NCBI RefSeq assembly: GCF_000247815.1
Contig: NC_021673.1
Location: forward strand, 106,159,174-106,223,173
DNA from: Ficedula albicollis
Taxonomy: Eukaryota; Chordata; Aves; Passeriformes; Muscicapidae
Direction: 5' to 3'
Length of the DNA: 64,000 nt
In this document: piece after piece, positions 1 to 12,300 of the stretch
How the letters are laid out: the number at the start of each line of letters is the position of its first letter
Position numbering within the stretch: the first letter of the stretch is position 1
Notes under the pieces: generated by a model
What the model saw: only the letters and a program-made list of their open reading frames with translations
Databases searched by the model: none
What the model was told of the DNA's origin: nothing
Made by a program: the position numbers and the translations under genes

Positions 1-1006
1 CCATTAGCCAATTATTCTAGCTTCACAAAGGACATCTAGTTGATCATTAGAAGAGATTTGAAACAGGAATCTTGTGTTAAGTTCATTGTTGAATATTCCT
101 GCAGCGTGATTGTATTCCAGGTAAATTTCATCCATGACACTTTGTTTTTAGCCATACTATTGATGACAAATGGCATGAAAATTGCCAGCTTAGGAAAATA
201 GATGTAACTTCGTTACGCAGTGCATTTTTAAGAAAACTTTTTTCTTTGCATTCTTGTTCTCAACCTGTTTTCTAATCACAACTAGTGCTGAGGAAAACCA
301 ACATGAACAATTGCTGGGGACTTCAGGCTGTGGGAGAGTGGCAACCACAAAGTCTGGTAACAACAGTTTTATTTGCCATGTGCAAAGGAGTAGGCAGAAG
401 CCTGTGACTATCTCGTCTAAGATTTCCAACATTTACCTATTAAAAGTGAGTACAACCCCACCAAAGTGACCAGAGCAGGATGCCACAGCAAACCTGTTGC
501 TTTGAGAAGGGGTGACATTATCTCCAGAGGAGGTTGAAGGTTGTGCTGAGGCATCACCTGGAGCAGAATCACTCCAGTTTCAGCAGAGCAAGACAATATT
601 CCAACCTTCAGAATTTCTCCCTTTGGATGAGATTTAGAACGTTTGAAACAAGGACTGATAAATTTTGGCAGCTTGCATTTCCAGATGTCAGGGATTGGGA
701 TATAAGAATATGGGTGAACTGGAATTGAAAGTACAAATGAAATTTTTTTTTTATTGCCTGCATGACTGTGGGTTATTCAAACTTGTTATAATGACATGTT
801 CTCTTAGTAGAAGATTAACAGATATATTAACAGAAGTGTTTCTATTAGTACAATTTTGGATTCAGAACATCCGTTAAAAAAATTTACTGTAGAATTCTAA
901 TCCAAAAAGCTTCCTACTACAACATATTCTAGTTTCTTGAACTTCTGTCTATGAAAAAACACAGGAACATAAATTAAAAGGAGATAGACATAATGTAATT
1001 GTTCTA
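1..1006. other. Intronic DNA, nothing recognised
   Basis: AT-rich sequence with only short chance open frames. I see no repeat family, RNA gene or exon-like structure. Confidence 0.6.
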
Positions 1007-1990
1007 ATTCATAGAACCATAGAATGATTTCAATCAGCAGGGACCTTATAAATCATTTACTTCCAGCCCTCTGCCATGGTCAGGGGACACTTTCCACTGG
1101 ACCAGGTTGCTCAGAGGCCCATCTAGCCTGGCCTCAAACACTACAAGGAGGGGACATCCACAGCCTCTCTGGACAACCTGTTCCGGTGCCTCCCCATCCC
1201 CACAGTAAAGAATGTCTTCCTAATACCTAATCTAAACCTACCCTCCTTGAATTTTTACCCTCGTTCTATCACTCCGTGCCCCTGTAAAAAGTCCCACTTC
1301 AGCTTCCTTTTCAACCTCTTTTAGGTGATCTTCTTGATCTTCTCCAGATTGAACAACCCCAACTCACAGCATGTCTTCATAGGAGAGGTGTTTCAGCCCT
1401 CTGTCCATCTGCACTGCCTACCTTTGGACTCACTCCAACAGGTCTATGTCCTGTCACATTGGGGTCCCCAGAGCTGGCTGCAGTACTGCAGGTGGGGTCT
1501 CACCAGAGCAGAGCAGAGCAGAGCAGAGGGGGAGAATCATCTCCCTCACCCTGCTGCCTGCACTGCTTTGGATGCAGCCCAGGATGTGGGTTGGCTCCTG
1601 GTCTGCAAATGATCATCTCCCTCACCCTGCTGAGCAGAGCAGAGCAGAGCAGAGCAGAGCAGAGGGGGAGAATCATCTCCCTCACCCTGCTGCCTGCACT
1701 GCTTTGGATGCAGCCCAGGATGTGGGTTGGCTCCTGGTCTGCAAATGCACATTGCTGAGTCGTGTGGAGCTTCTCACCAGCCAACACTTCCACATTCTCT
1801 TCAGGGCTGCTCACAATCAGTTCTTCTTCACGCAGCCTGTAGTTGTACTTGGAATTGCCCCAACACATGTGCACTGAGCCTCATTAAACTTCATTAGAGC
1901 CTCATGGAGCCGCATCTCAAGCCTGTGAAGGTCACCTTGAACAGCTTGACCAGGCAATGTGACTTTCTATAGCTTTGTCTGTGACAACTG
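1007..1990 (-). mobile_element. CR1 LINE 3' fragment (minus strand)
   Basis: The left edge reads TCATAGAACCATAGAATGA, the reverse complement of the repeated terminal motif at CR1 3' ends. It is followed by the usual CR1 tail in reverse: the region about thin-spread protein-tail codons, then text such as AAGAATGTCTTCCTAATACC. The body continues to about 1990, where similarity fades, so the right edge is approximate. The fragment is 5'-truncated, as most CR1 copies are. It contains a local expansion at 1501-1750, described separately. Open frames across it are products of the repeat and not host genes. Confidence 0.85.
1505..1746. repeat. 136-bp tandem duplication with (GAGCA)n arrays inside the CR1
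   Basis: Two copies of a block starting with five Gs (1528 and 1664) and running through CTCCTGGTCTGCAAATG are offset by 136 bp and nearly identical. Each is preceded by a pentanucleotide GAGCA array, about 1505-1527 and 1631-1663, the second longer. The array probably seeded unequal exchange or slippage. Confidence 0.85.
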
Positions 1991-3277
1991 TTTGAATAGT
2001 TGATTCATGGTAGTGGTTTTGGTACTCCTTATGCATCTTTTTCCGTATCTTTTTTGGCAACAGCAGACAGGCTGTTTTCTTCAACTGAAGTAATCAGACA
2101 CAGGAATGAAGAGTTACGAGAAGTGAACTTGTAAATGTTCAGCCCTGATGTGACTTCCTATTTTTTTACGAGACCCATAAGAATGCAATAACCTTTACAG
2201 GTACTATGGTTATCTCAATCAGATTTGAGTTCAAAATTTTATGAGAAAATGGCAGAAAATATAGCTGTGTACTCAGTCCAAATAATCGCACACTCTTTAA
2301 AACTAAAGGGAAAGAATGTCCTTTTTCACGCTTCCCAGTAAGGTGAGAATAAACGTAGGTCAAATCAACCTGAGCACATGGAGGAATTTTCCCAGGTCTG
2401 CTGTAAGAATAAAGTAGGAGATGCTCAGTCAGCTGAGAGGATTCAAACTGCAGGACGAATGGAAACAAATTAGGTGTCCACATCTGAAGCTGACAGCAGT
2501 TCCTGCATCAGGCAGACCTTGAAGGCTGATTGCAAGACACCTGAGATGGGATCAATCCATTGAGCTCCTTGGCTTTCCCAGGTTCCCGAGTAGCATACGT
2601 GGGAGTCCAGTGGATACTGAAAGAAAAAGGGAGAACTTGGAGAATGCATGATGCTCGCTGTGTCTTTTGCTCTTACTCTTTATCTTTAGATGCCACTATT
2701 TCCAACAGTGTGCATCTTGACAAGATCCTCTCAATGGAGGTCCTCTCATGGACTTGCGTCCATGGTACCTTGTGCCACTAGAGTCAAAAAAGGTCCAAGT
2801 ATAATTCATTTCTAGAGAAAATTCAGCTTCTTTTATTGTGTTTCCCACTGTCAGGAAACAGGTGGGATTTGCTTCTCTTTCCTAAACTTCAAAGGGTTGT
2901 ACAAATCTTGTATTTCAACCCCTGCCAGTTTAAATTTGAAGCAGGGAGGCAGCGCAGGAGGTAGAGTGGTGGGTGGAAGAATGGGCATGAGTGCACAGAT
3001 AGGGGATTGTATAAACCTTATTACTGAGGAAGCCTGGAAAATAATGCTTAAAGATCATTATTGTTGCTGTACACCATCTCTTCTGTAGACTTCAAATATG
3101 CACTTTTTCTGACATCATACTCTTAACTGCTCTATAAAAGCTGTAAAAACTTCCTTTTAAATCATAATCTTAGGGAACTAAAGTAATGTTAACAGACTTA
3201 GCAGGCCTGGCAGGTTTTTTACTATTCATTTAGGGTAGAAGAGATCACAGACCTCTTCATGCTGCTTCCAGAGTTTA
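1991..3277. other. Intronic DNA, nothing recognised
   Basis: No repeat family, coding exon or RNA gene that I can support. Confidence 0.55.
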
Positions 3278-3458
3278 ATTCTGAATTTTCTCTACATATA
3301 CACATGATCTGCAAGTCTCTTTCCACTAAGGAAAGGAGAGGAATAACTTTTTTAAAGTATGCAAGGCGATTCTGAATTTTCTCTACATATACACTTGATC
3401 TGCAAGTCTCTTTCCACTAAGGAAAAGAGAGGAATAACTTTTTTAAAGTATGCAAGGC
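3278..3458. repeat. 91-bp direct tandem duplication
   Basis: Copy 1 is 3278-3368 and copy 2 is 3369-3458, both starting ATTCTGAATTTTCTC and ending in GCAAGGC. I see two substitutions between them. Confidence 0.9.
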
Positions 3459-3556
3459 TCTTCTAAACACAGCTTCTTCATCAGCTGATAAAGTACTTAT
3501 CCTAATAATGAAAAAAAATAGTAGGATCATTTGTTTTTGACTTTCAGCATACTCAC

Positions 3557-3741
3557 TGTATTGGGTCTGGCTGAAGTGGAGTTCATTTTCCCATAGCAGC
3601 TCTCAAAATGCTGTGCTTTGCATTGGTAGCTAGAAAGGTGTTGACAACACCATTATATTTTCTCTCCCCTGTCCAGTAGCAAAGGGGAGTAATAGAGAGG
3701 CTTTGGTGGGTGTCTGGCAACCAGCCAGGGTCAACCCACTA
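3557..3741 (+). mobile_element. Deleted 5' LTR of the ERVL remnant
   Basis: It starts TGTATTGGGTCTGGCTG and ends CAACCCACTACA. The last 85 bp or so match the last 85 bp of the 3' LTR (GAGGCTTTGGTGGGTG, then CCAGCCAGGGTCAA). The first 100 bp resemble a different ERVL LTR start from the one at 4076, so the copy is probably a mosaic or carries a large internal deletion. Confidence 0.65.
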
Positions 3742-4075
3742 CAGTGGTTTTTGTTGCCAAAACATGGGATCATGAGGATTTTGAGATAAAGATAGAAATT
3801 GGAAGAAGTAGTGGGGAAAACAAGTAGTGAACAACGTCAAAGAGTGTATGGATCGCGAGGCATTTTCGTCATAGTTGTGGTGAACAGACAAGGGTAGAAT
3901 TTTGTGCAAATTGTCCATTATTTTCTGTGTTGTGATGATTTATTTTGGACTTTGTGAGGGGAATTTTTTTTTGTTTAGTTTGGTTGCATTTTTTGATGCA
4001 GGGGCAGGTTGTGTGGTGAATGTGGATTTTAGTGATAATTCTTAAATATGTGATTTTCAGAGGTGAGGGGTGGAA
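3742..4075 (+). mobile_element. ERVL internal remnant between the LTRs
   Basis: The stretch just after the 5' LTR (TGGTTTTTGTTGCCAAAAC) sits where the tRNA primer-binding site should be. The purine-rich stretch AGAGGTGAGGGGTGGAA directly before 4076 sits where the polypurine tract should be. The coding region between is missing, leaving only about 334 bp. Confidence 0.55.
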
Positions 4076-4221
4076 TGTATTGGGTTTGCATGGCCAGGTA
4101 GCAAGGGGGCTACAGGGGTGGCTTCTGTGAGCAGCTGCTAGAAGCTCCCTCCATGTCCAGCAGAGCCAGTCCTTGGAGGCTCCAAAAATAGATGTGCCAC
4201 TGGCCAAGGCTAAGCCAATAG
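4076..4221 (+). mobile_element. 3' LTR of the ERVL remnant, left part
   Basis: It begins TGTATTGGGTTTGCATGG and breaks off at about 4221, where CR1 sequence begins. The same LTR resumes at 5227. Confidence 0.7.
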
Positions 4222-5226
4222 ATGACATGGATGAGGGCATCGAGTCCTTCATTAAAAAATTTGCAGATGACACTAAGCTTGTGTTTATCTATTGGAAGGA
4301 AGAAGGGCTCTGCAGAGAGACTTAGATTGGTTAGATGGATGGGCAGAGTCCAACAGCATGAAGTTTAATAGGTCTAAGTGCCGAATTCTACATTTTGGCC
4401 ATAAAAATCCCCTACAACGTTACAAGCTGGGGACAGTGTGGCTGGATAGTGTATAGGCAGAAAGGGACCTGGGGGTGCTGGTTGACAGCCTGCTGAATAT
4501 GAGCCAGCAATGTGCCTTGGTGGCCAAGAAGGGCAATGGCCCCTGGCCTGGATCAGGAATTGTGTGGCCAGCAGGAGCAGGGAGGTCATTCGTCCCCTGT
4601 ACTGGCACTGGTGAGACCACATCTTGAGTACTGTGTCCCGTTCTGTGCCCTCAGTTTAGGAAGGATGTTGAGATGCTTGTCCCCTGTACTGGCACTGGTG
4701 AGACCACATCTTGAGTACTGTGTCCCGTTCTGTGCCCTCAGTTTAGGAAGGATGTTGAGATGCTTGAACGTGTCCAGGGGAGGGCAACAAGGCTGGTGAA
4801 GGGCTTGGAACACAAGCCTTATGAGGAACGTTTGAAGGAGCTGAGGTTGTTTAGCCTGGAGAAGAGGAGGCTTAGAGGAGACCTTATTGCTCTCTACAAC
4901 TTCCTGAAGGGAGGCTGTAGACAGGTGGGGTCAGTCTCTTCCACCGGGCAGCAACTGACAGAACCAGAGGACACAGTCTCAAGCTACGTCAGGGAAGGTA
5001 TAGGTCGGATGTTAGGAAAAAATTTTTCACCGAAAGAATAATAAAGTACTGGAATGCTCTTCCCAGAGAGGTGGTGGAATCATCATCTCTGGATGTGTTT
5101 AAGAAAAGGCTGGACATGGCACTTGGTGCTATAGTCTAGACTCTGAGTTGAGGTGTTAGGACATAGGTTGGACTTGATGATCTTAGAGGTCTCTTCCAAC
5201 CTCATTATTCTGTGATTCTGTGATTC
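4222..5226 (+). mobile_element. CR1 LINE 3' half inserted in the ERVL LTR
   Basis: The left part translates to the CR1 ORF2 reverse-transcriptase catalytic box: residues FADD at 4260-4271, followed by TKL. The remainder is the end of ORF2 (the [18 protein letters not shown] stretch at about 4820-4885 is typical of CR1 tails) and the 3' terminus with tandem ATTCTGTG units at 5207-5226. The element is 5'-truncated and frame-broken. It interrupts an older LTR, so it is the younger insertion. It contains an exact 87-bp tandem duplication. Confidence 0.88.
4592..4766. repeat. 87-bp exact tandem duplication inside the CR1
   Basis: Copies at 4592-4678 and 4679-4766 (starting GTCCCCTGTACTGG, ending GAGATGCTTG) look identical. 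The period is a multiple of three, so the local CR1 frame is kept. Confidence 0.9.
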
Positions 5227-6314
5227 AGAAACGGTGGAAACAGCTAAGAAGAAGAAAAATAAGTTGTTGCGCAGATGTAATTGCAGCCAGAGAAGGTCAG
5301 GGTGAGAATATGTGAGAACAACTCTGCAGACACCAAGGTCAGTGGAGGAGGGGAAGGAGGGTCCCTGCAGCCTGTGGTGCAGACTATGGAGGGTCTGTGG
5401 TGCAGACTATGGAGAGGCAGCTGTGAAGGGTCCCTGCAGCCTGTGGTGCAGACTATGGAGAGGCAGCTGTGCCCCTGCAGCCCGTGGAGGAGCACAGGGA
5501 TGCTGAGATCCACCTGCCTGCAGAGGAGCACAGGGATGCTGAGATCAACCTGCAGCCCATGGAGGAGATCAGTGCTGGAACAGGTGGATGACTGAGAGGA
5601 GGCTGTGAGTTCATGGGAGGCGTGTGCTGAAGTAGGGTCCTGGCCAGGACCTGCTGAGCCATGGAGAGAGGAGCTTATGCTAAAACAGGTTTATTGGCAG
5701 GGTTTCTGACCCTGTACCCAGACTGGAACAGTACCCACACAGGAACAGTCTGTGTCTGAGGAATGGCAGAACTGCACCCTGTGGAAGAGTGACCCATGTG
5801 GCAGCAGTTTGTGAAGAGCTGTTTCCTGTGGGATGGGTTCATGTTGGAGAGGATCATGGAGAACTTCGTCCTGTGGGAGGGATCCCACGCTGGAGCAGGG
5901 GAAGGACTCCTCTCCCTGAGCAGCACCAGGAACAATGTGTGAAGAACTGACCGTAACTCCCATTGCCAGGAACAATGTGTGAAGAACTGACTGTAACTCC
6001 CATTGCCCATCTCCCTGCACCACTCAGGGGAGGAGGCAGAGCTGGGAAGGAAAGAGGAGAGGAGGGGAAGGTGTTTTTAAGATCTTATTTTACTTCTCGT
6101 TTTCCTGCTCTGATTTTGTTACTTATAAATTCACTTAATATCCCAAATTTGAGTCTGTTTTGCCCATGACAGTATTTGATGAGTGATCTCTCTTGGGCTG
6201 TATCTCAACTCATGAACTCTTCATTCTATTTTCTCTCACCTGTCCAGTTCTAGAGGGGAGTTTTAGAGAGGCTTTGGTGGGTGCCTGGCATCCAGCCAGG
6301 GTCAAGCCATTACA
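5227..6314 (+). mobile_element. 3' LTR of the ERVL remnant, right part
   Basis: This resumes the LTR after the CR1. It carries the family's internal minisatellite-like units (repeats of TGGTGCAGACTATGGAG at 5379-5462, and units around GAGCACAGGGATGCTGAGA at 5490-5545). A direct 40-bp duplication follows at 5928-6007. The end is CCAGCCAGGGTCAAGCCATTACA-like, closing with TACA at 6314. Open frames here are read across LTR repeats and are not genes. Confidence 0.75.
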
Positions 6315-9300
6315 CTTACTCATTTATAGATTAACTGTGTTTGTTGGATCTAAGCTTGTGTTCTTATTTGGTGTGATTTCAATGAGTTTGTGGAGTCTAC
6401 GGGTTTTGTTCTGTCTTCTGTTTCACACTGTTCTACAAAAACTTTTTATGGAAGATGGTGATAAAATTAAGGGCCTTCCTCTCCTCTTATCTTAACCACA
6501 CTTCTTCTTAAATCTGAAATAAAATAGAAGAAATATATATCCCAATATTGCTGAAGCACACCTTATTCCATACATGCATTCTGGGATGGAAGTAAAGGAA
6601 TTCAAAATGCAAGTAGCTGAACTCTCTGTGATTGTACAGTATTGAAGATCCCTGGACTCTGCCCACAGCACAAGATTCAACCTTTGTCATTGTGGTCTTC
6701 TGTTCTGCTGCTGTTTTGCCTTCAGTAATTCAGATAATAATGAGGGATTTTATAGCATCAAGCAGAACTAAACTCTACCCTAAATACTCATTGGCTTCTA
6801 GTATTTTAAATAGTTTCAGAATATCAATGCATAAATATTATCATTGGAATAAAAATAATACAGTTCATTTACTAATATCCTCTAAGTGGCTTTAATCTGC
6901 ATGCTAAAGGAAGCTTTTTAAAAGAAGCTAAAATATTTTAATTTTAAATAAGATTCATGCTCAAATAGTTTCAAAATAGATATTACTGAAACCAGTGTTC
7001 TTCATTCATCTGCTGGAAAGTAGTATTACTGAAATCATACATTTCTGAAAACAACCATCAATGTTATCTTACAATATTCCTTCTTTGGATCTTCTCTATA
7101 GTGCCTTAAAATGCAAATTACGGAAGTACACTGAATATTCCAGTTACAGTAGTGCAGTTTTTCTGAGTGATGTGTCCTGTTTCTTTGCCAGTGCTCACAT
7201 GCATTGCTGTTTCAGCAGGGGTCACTGACTGTCACAATAGATAACCATCACCGGGTCTGGCTTTACTGTGAACTTCCCAAGAGAGAGGCTAGACATGAAA
7301 TTTTAGATTTAGCCACTGTTTTATGGGGCTAGTGTCATTTTGCTTCTGCACTGCAGATTTAACATTGCTAAAAAGAAGTGGTTGAAAATATGAAAAAAAT
7401 TAAAATTCGTTTACTTGAAGAGGGGGCATGATTCTGAGTTACATTTGTGAAAACACAGGTTAGTGTGTGTAGTCTCAGGGAAATTCTTTGTAGACTGAGG
7501 AATTCACAAGAACAAATCTGCAGTTACTGGTACAGCCTGACAACTTCTTTGCATTTCTGATAAGAACTGTATCTGATAAGAAATGTATAAAGTAGCCAAA
7601 GGCTGGATGGGAGGAAGCTTCTGGAGTTACTAAAGGCCTGGAAATCTACCTTTAGATGTGATTTAGAAACAGTCGTTTGAGTTTAAGACATATAAGGGCA
7701 TGAAATAGTTCTGTCTCACAGCAGCAGGAGGGAATGTGGCTCATGGTAAGGGCTTCTGAGAAGGCTTATTGAAAAATCTACAGAGATATTAGCTGGAAGT
7801 GGATACTGGGCACATTTAGCTGCAGCTACGTACCAGTGGCTAATTACCAGAACAATTGTCGTGGAAATGAAGCAGATTCAGCTGCTTCATAGCTTTAAAA
7901 TCAGACTTGCTATCTTTCCACGAGGTGTACTCCATGTCAGCAATAGAGTGTAGCTCCACAGCAGCAGTTATGGATGGTTTTTATAGGCCTTATATTATGT
8001 CTGAGGACAAACAGCATAGCCCACTGTGGCTCCTCCTGAACTTCCACCATAATGCTGACATTTAACATATGATGAACCTCATGTTTTGAGGGGAAAGATG
8101 ATATTTCAGTTGAATAGCTGAAAGATGTAGTAAAGTGAAAAGGCTGTGTGCTATTTATTCAGGTTGAAAGGAGTATGTCTTTTTAGTACACAAATTAAAG
8201 TAGATTGTATAAAGCACTTACTCTTTACCTGGAAATGAAATTAGATTAAATTGGGCGGAGTGAGCAACAAGAAATTAACAAGACATTCTGCATATACCAC
8301 CGGTTTGAGATACATGTGTATATAGTAGTCTGCTTATGGTGTTACTCTTTTAAAGCGTCATTTTTCTGAAGTATTTTCTATGGTATAGAAATATTTATGG
8401 CATACTTGCATATTACTCTGCAGGTATTTTTTTACAGACTATTAGAACTTAATTAAAAATAAGTTAAAATGCATTACTTCCGTGATTTTTTTTTTTAGAT
8501 ACTCATGGCAAGTTGCTTTGCAGTAGGACCTAGAGATAAAGCTTTTCACTTTAAAATGCATGGTATTTCAGTATATACACCCTCTGTCATTCACAATTAC
8601 ATTTAAAATAAATTTCAGGAGTTCCTTAAAGTGTATTTCATTTATGGTAGTTTTGTGTGATGAAGCAATAAATAACTGATAGCATTCTCTTTTAAAGTGC
8701 ATTATTAATAGTTTTAAAATTCTACCCACCTAATATTATGGAGAACACTTACTCTATACTATTACTTTAAACCATCAAATATTGAAAGCAGAAATTAAGT
8801 TCATTTAATGATAGTCATGTTGGTCTCAGGAGCAATTCCATTGAGATCTGTGAAATTACATAAACTGGGGCATTGCTGGAAATAGTGACATGCAAAAAAA
8901 GGGAATCAAGCTCATACTTCCTCTTCCTCCTTTTCCTTTAGTGCTTTCTCTTCCACTCCCTCCCTCACTTCAATTTTTCTACATCAATGAATGCTCCTTA
9001 ATACAGCAAAGATCTAGTGAAATGAAAGTATTCTTGAGTATATTTTCCTTGATTTTGACTTCTTTACTCTCTATATATAAATAAAAGTTTTAATTCCGTT
9101 CTGTTTCATGTCAGCAGTGTGTGAAGTTCAGACAAGGCTAGTATAAATAAAGGGGTCTGGTGCTTTGGTATTCCCTCTGAGCCCCCAAGAGTGAAATATG
9201 CAGTGTATAAATGCCTAATGTGCCAATGAAGTCAAACATCCTTCAGGAGTAAGATGTTCATTTACCATTTTGTGTATCTCAGCACAGTGATTTGTGATGA

Positions 9301-12300
9301 GCTTCTGTGCAGAATGCACACAGTGAAGAGAAATCATCTTCAAATCTGTGTTTCTTACAAACATGGATGGGAAGTTCATGCACAACCATTTTAGATAGCA
9401 CCTAATATAAGGGTACCACACCATATTCCTCACAGTGTCAAAGCCTCAGAGTGAATCCTGTGTGGTTCCATCAAACTGATAAAAGATCAATCACAAACTG
9501 TGGAAGTAAACAAGTCACAGTTAAATTCTGTGGCATTGCAAAGCTGACCTGTGCGATCCAAGCTTATAAGCATTTTTATTCATTTTTCCTGTTTGGCCAA
9601 CCAACATCAGATTATTATTAATAGTAATTCATTTCATCAAATAATTTATTCAGTTATTTTTGCCTCTTCCTGATTTAAAAGCTATTCTGAAATCCTTTTC
9701 TGGAACGTTTAAGCCACATTCACTGTTTAAAAAATATTATTTCTCCGAATAGTTTTTAGCCTGCTTGCAGGGGTTCATTAGTTTGTATGCAATAGTTAAG
9801 TTTTGTTTTGATTTATATATTAATAGAATCCTTTTCTGATTCTTTATTGGATAAACATAGATCCTACATTCAAATTCTTATGTGCCATTTGTATGCATAA
9901 CTAAGCATACACAAAAGAAGCTCAAGATAGACTTCTCAAAAGTATTCCTTAGTCTTTAAATCTGCTTGTTTCTAGGTAAGTGCAGACCATTGGTTCTATT
10001 TATTGAAAAATGCACCAAAAAAAAAAAAAAAAAGAGACATGAGTGCAGTAGAAGCAAATTCCATGTGCATAAATAATAGGAGAAAAGTCTGAGATATTCT
10101 ATTTTACTTTTTTTTTTGTTTATAATCAGAATCATATCCAAAAATTAAATTTATTGTTACAGGGTTTTTGTTAAACTTTTAAATTGTTCTTGTAAATTAA
10201 TAGATTAAATGTAGCTGCTGGTTTGGTGGTTTAGGTGGAGCTGAATGAAGGCTCAAAGCAGAAAATGAGAAATTTTATCCTCTGTTCAAGGGCAGAATTG
10301 TCTCCCAGAGGGGTGCAGCCACTATCTTGTACTGTGCCTGGGGAAGAACATTTTCTTCCAGACTTTCTCTTCCTTTTGTTGTCACATTTTACTGTATGAC
10401 ACACTTGATAAACAGCTTGTTGAAAGCACTGGTAATTTTTTTCAGACATTCTTCATAAATTAAGATTTATTTCTCAGTTTGCCATAGCTCAAAATCATTT
10501 AATGGAGTTCTGTGAAAAGTACTCCTCTTTAAAAATGGTTGATATTTCAATTTCTTCATAACTAAAATCGCTTGAGAAAATATCTGTGGCAAATGTTTCC
10601 CTCTGAAAAGAATATTTTTATGTTTCTTATTATTTTTTTATGCCAGTACAGGTGAGATGAAACAAATTGATTTGACAAGCAGCTTTAAAGTTCTGCCAAA
10701 TCTAACTCTATTTCATAGCATTGCTATAAAACTAGAAAGTATTTCCATTTCATCTACTGTGTAACAACAAATACTGATCAGTTACTGTAGCCATTAAAAA
10801 TTAGGTGGTTAAAGTTATTTAACTGCATTTATATACCACAGCAAATATGAGGATTTGGTTCAGTTTCTAGTTGTTGTGGGCTTTTTTAAACCGTAAATTC
10901 ATGAAGTTCAGTAGTATAGCCATGTTTTAGGGAAGAAATAATCCTGTTACTCTCTGCCTTTTGATCAGGTGTTTCATATTCATTGACTAACTGAGCTCAC
11001 AATTACTGGTTTTAACTTTTAGATTGAGCTGAGAGGAACAGGTTGAAATTAAAAAGATTAAGTTTTGATCTAAGCATGACTGTTTTCTACCCACCCAATG
11101 AGTTTTCTGCCCTACTGGCTGAGCTCTTTTATCTCACACCTTCAGAGAGGGCTTTTTCCTGTTTCTCCCAGGAGTCAGTTTTCACCCATGTAGGAGTTAG
11201 CTGGCCTTGAGCAGAACGTTCTTGGCACTGTGTGCCTCTCCTCTTTTCCTGCTGCCTCACTGGAGAAACCTGGCTTGGACACACAGAGCTTGGAATATAC
11301 GTATGACCAAGCAGGGTGATCACAGTGCTGACATTTGTTGCTACAGTTAAAACTCCCTAAATGACTATGAAGTGAATTTTCCAGGATGCTCTTACTCATA
11401 GTTATGATGTGGGACAGTTTCTCTGAGACTTTGCAGGTTCTTTCTGGTAGGCTAGTGGGGGTAACCAGTGGGCTAGTGTGGTGATTAATATTGTCATTCT
11501 TTGAAAAGCAAAAAAAAGTCTTCACAACTCTCACCCTTGGTCTTCACAGAGCTTCTGCAGCATTTCTATGGAGTTTCTCCACTATGACACTTTTTCATTA
11601 GTTTCTGGGCTGACAACAGATGTTCAGGGAAGGCACCATTCAAATTGAGCTACCAACTGAAAGCCAAGATAGGAGATCATCTGCAAGCATAGAGATTTGG
11701 TGCTTGTATGTTTTTGTAGCATATACTTTTGCTATGACTTAAAATATTATAGTGTACTGGGAAGAATATTTTTTCAAAAACACCACCACTGTTTCTGCTA
11801 AATGAGGTCAGGGTCTGTAAGATTGAAGCTGCAGATAGAGTCTTGTAAAACTATGTTTCATTAAATTGAATTGAGTGATTTTTCATGGAGCAAGAAATAT
11901 TTAACATAATGTTTCACTTGATTTCTAAATAGCAAGGAATAAAAAGCTTACAGAGAGTTTAAATTATGAGATTTGCTGGTCAAGACGAGAAAAGTCATGT
12001 AACTATATAATAACACTGTCACTGCCGCCATAGAAATCAAAGTATGGATTCTCAGGTGTCTTAGATGGAGTGTAGTGCATAGGACTAATGCCAGTTTACA
12101 GTGACTTTACAGTGAATACTGTTCTTTCAATGTATGTCTAGAAAAGCTCTAGAGAGCATGAAAACCTGTAGCTCAGGCAATAATTTGACTGTGATACCTG
12201 TCACATAGCCATGCTGCAGCATTGCAAAACACTTAAAAAGCTGGTAGAAAATGAGTTAATGACCTGTGCAGATGGGATTTGTGTAATGTTTGTGAAAGGC

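Larger units (their letters stand above)
3557..6314 (+). mobile_element. Degenerate ERVL-type provirus remnant, split by a CR1
   Basis: The pieces read in order as one old retroviral insertion: a deleted 5' LTR (3557-3741), a 334-bp internal remnant (3742-4075), and a 3' LTR (4076-6314) interrupted by a CR1. The LTRs start TGTA and end TACA. The outermost flanks, CTCAC (3552-3556) and CTTAC (6315-6319), match at four of five bases, consistent with the 5-bp target duplication usual for ERVL. No gag, pol or env frame survives. Family assignment rests on my recollection of avian ERVL LTR text, not on a search. Confidence 0.7.

Noticed and set aside
1325..1877. Overlapping open frames of 95-143 codons with repeated peptide blocks
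   Set aside because: They read across an inverted CR1 with (GAGCA)n arrays; the repeats come from DNA duplication.
4512..5041. Open frames ending in [18 protein letters not shown]
   Set aside because: This is the end of CR1 ORF2, a LINE remnant and not a host gene.
5281..6023. Cysteine- and tryptophan-rich open frames
   Set aside because: They lie in ERVL LTR internal repeats on both strands; no protein family is recognised.
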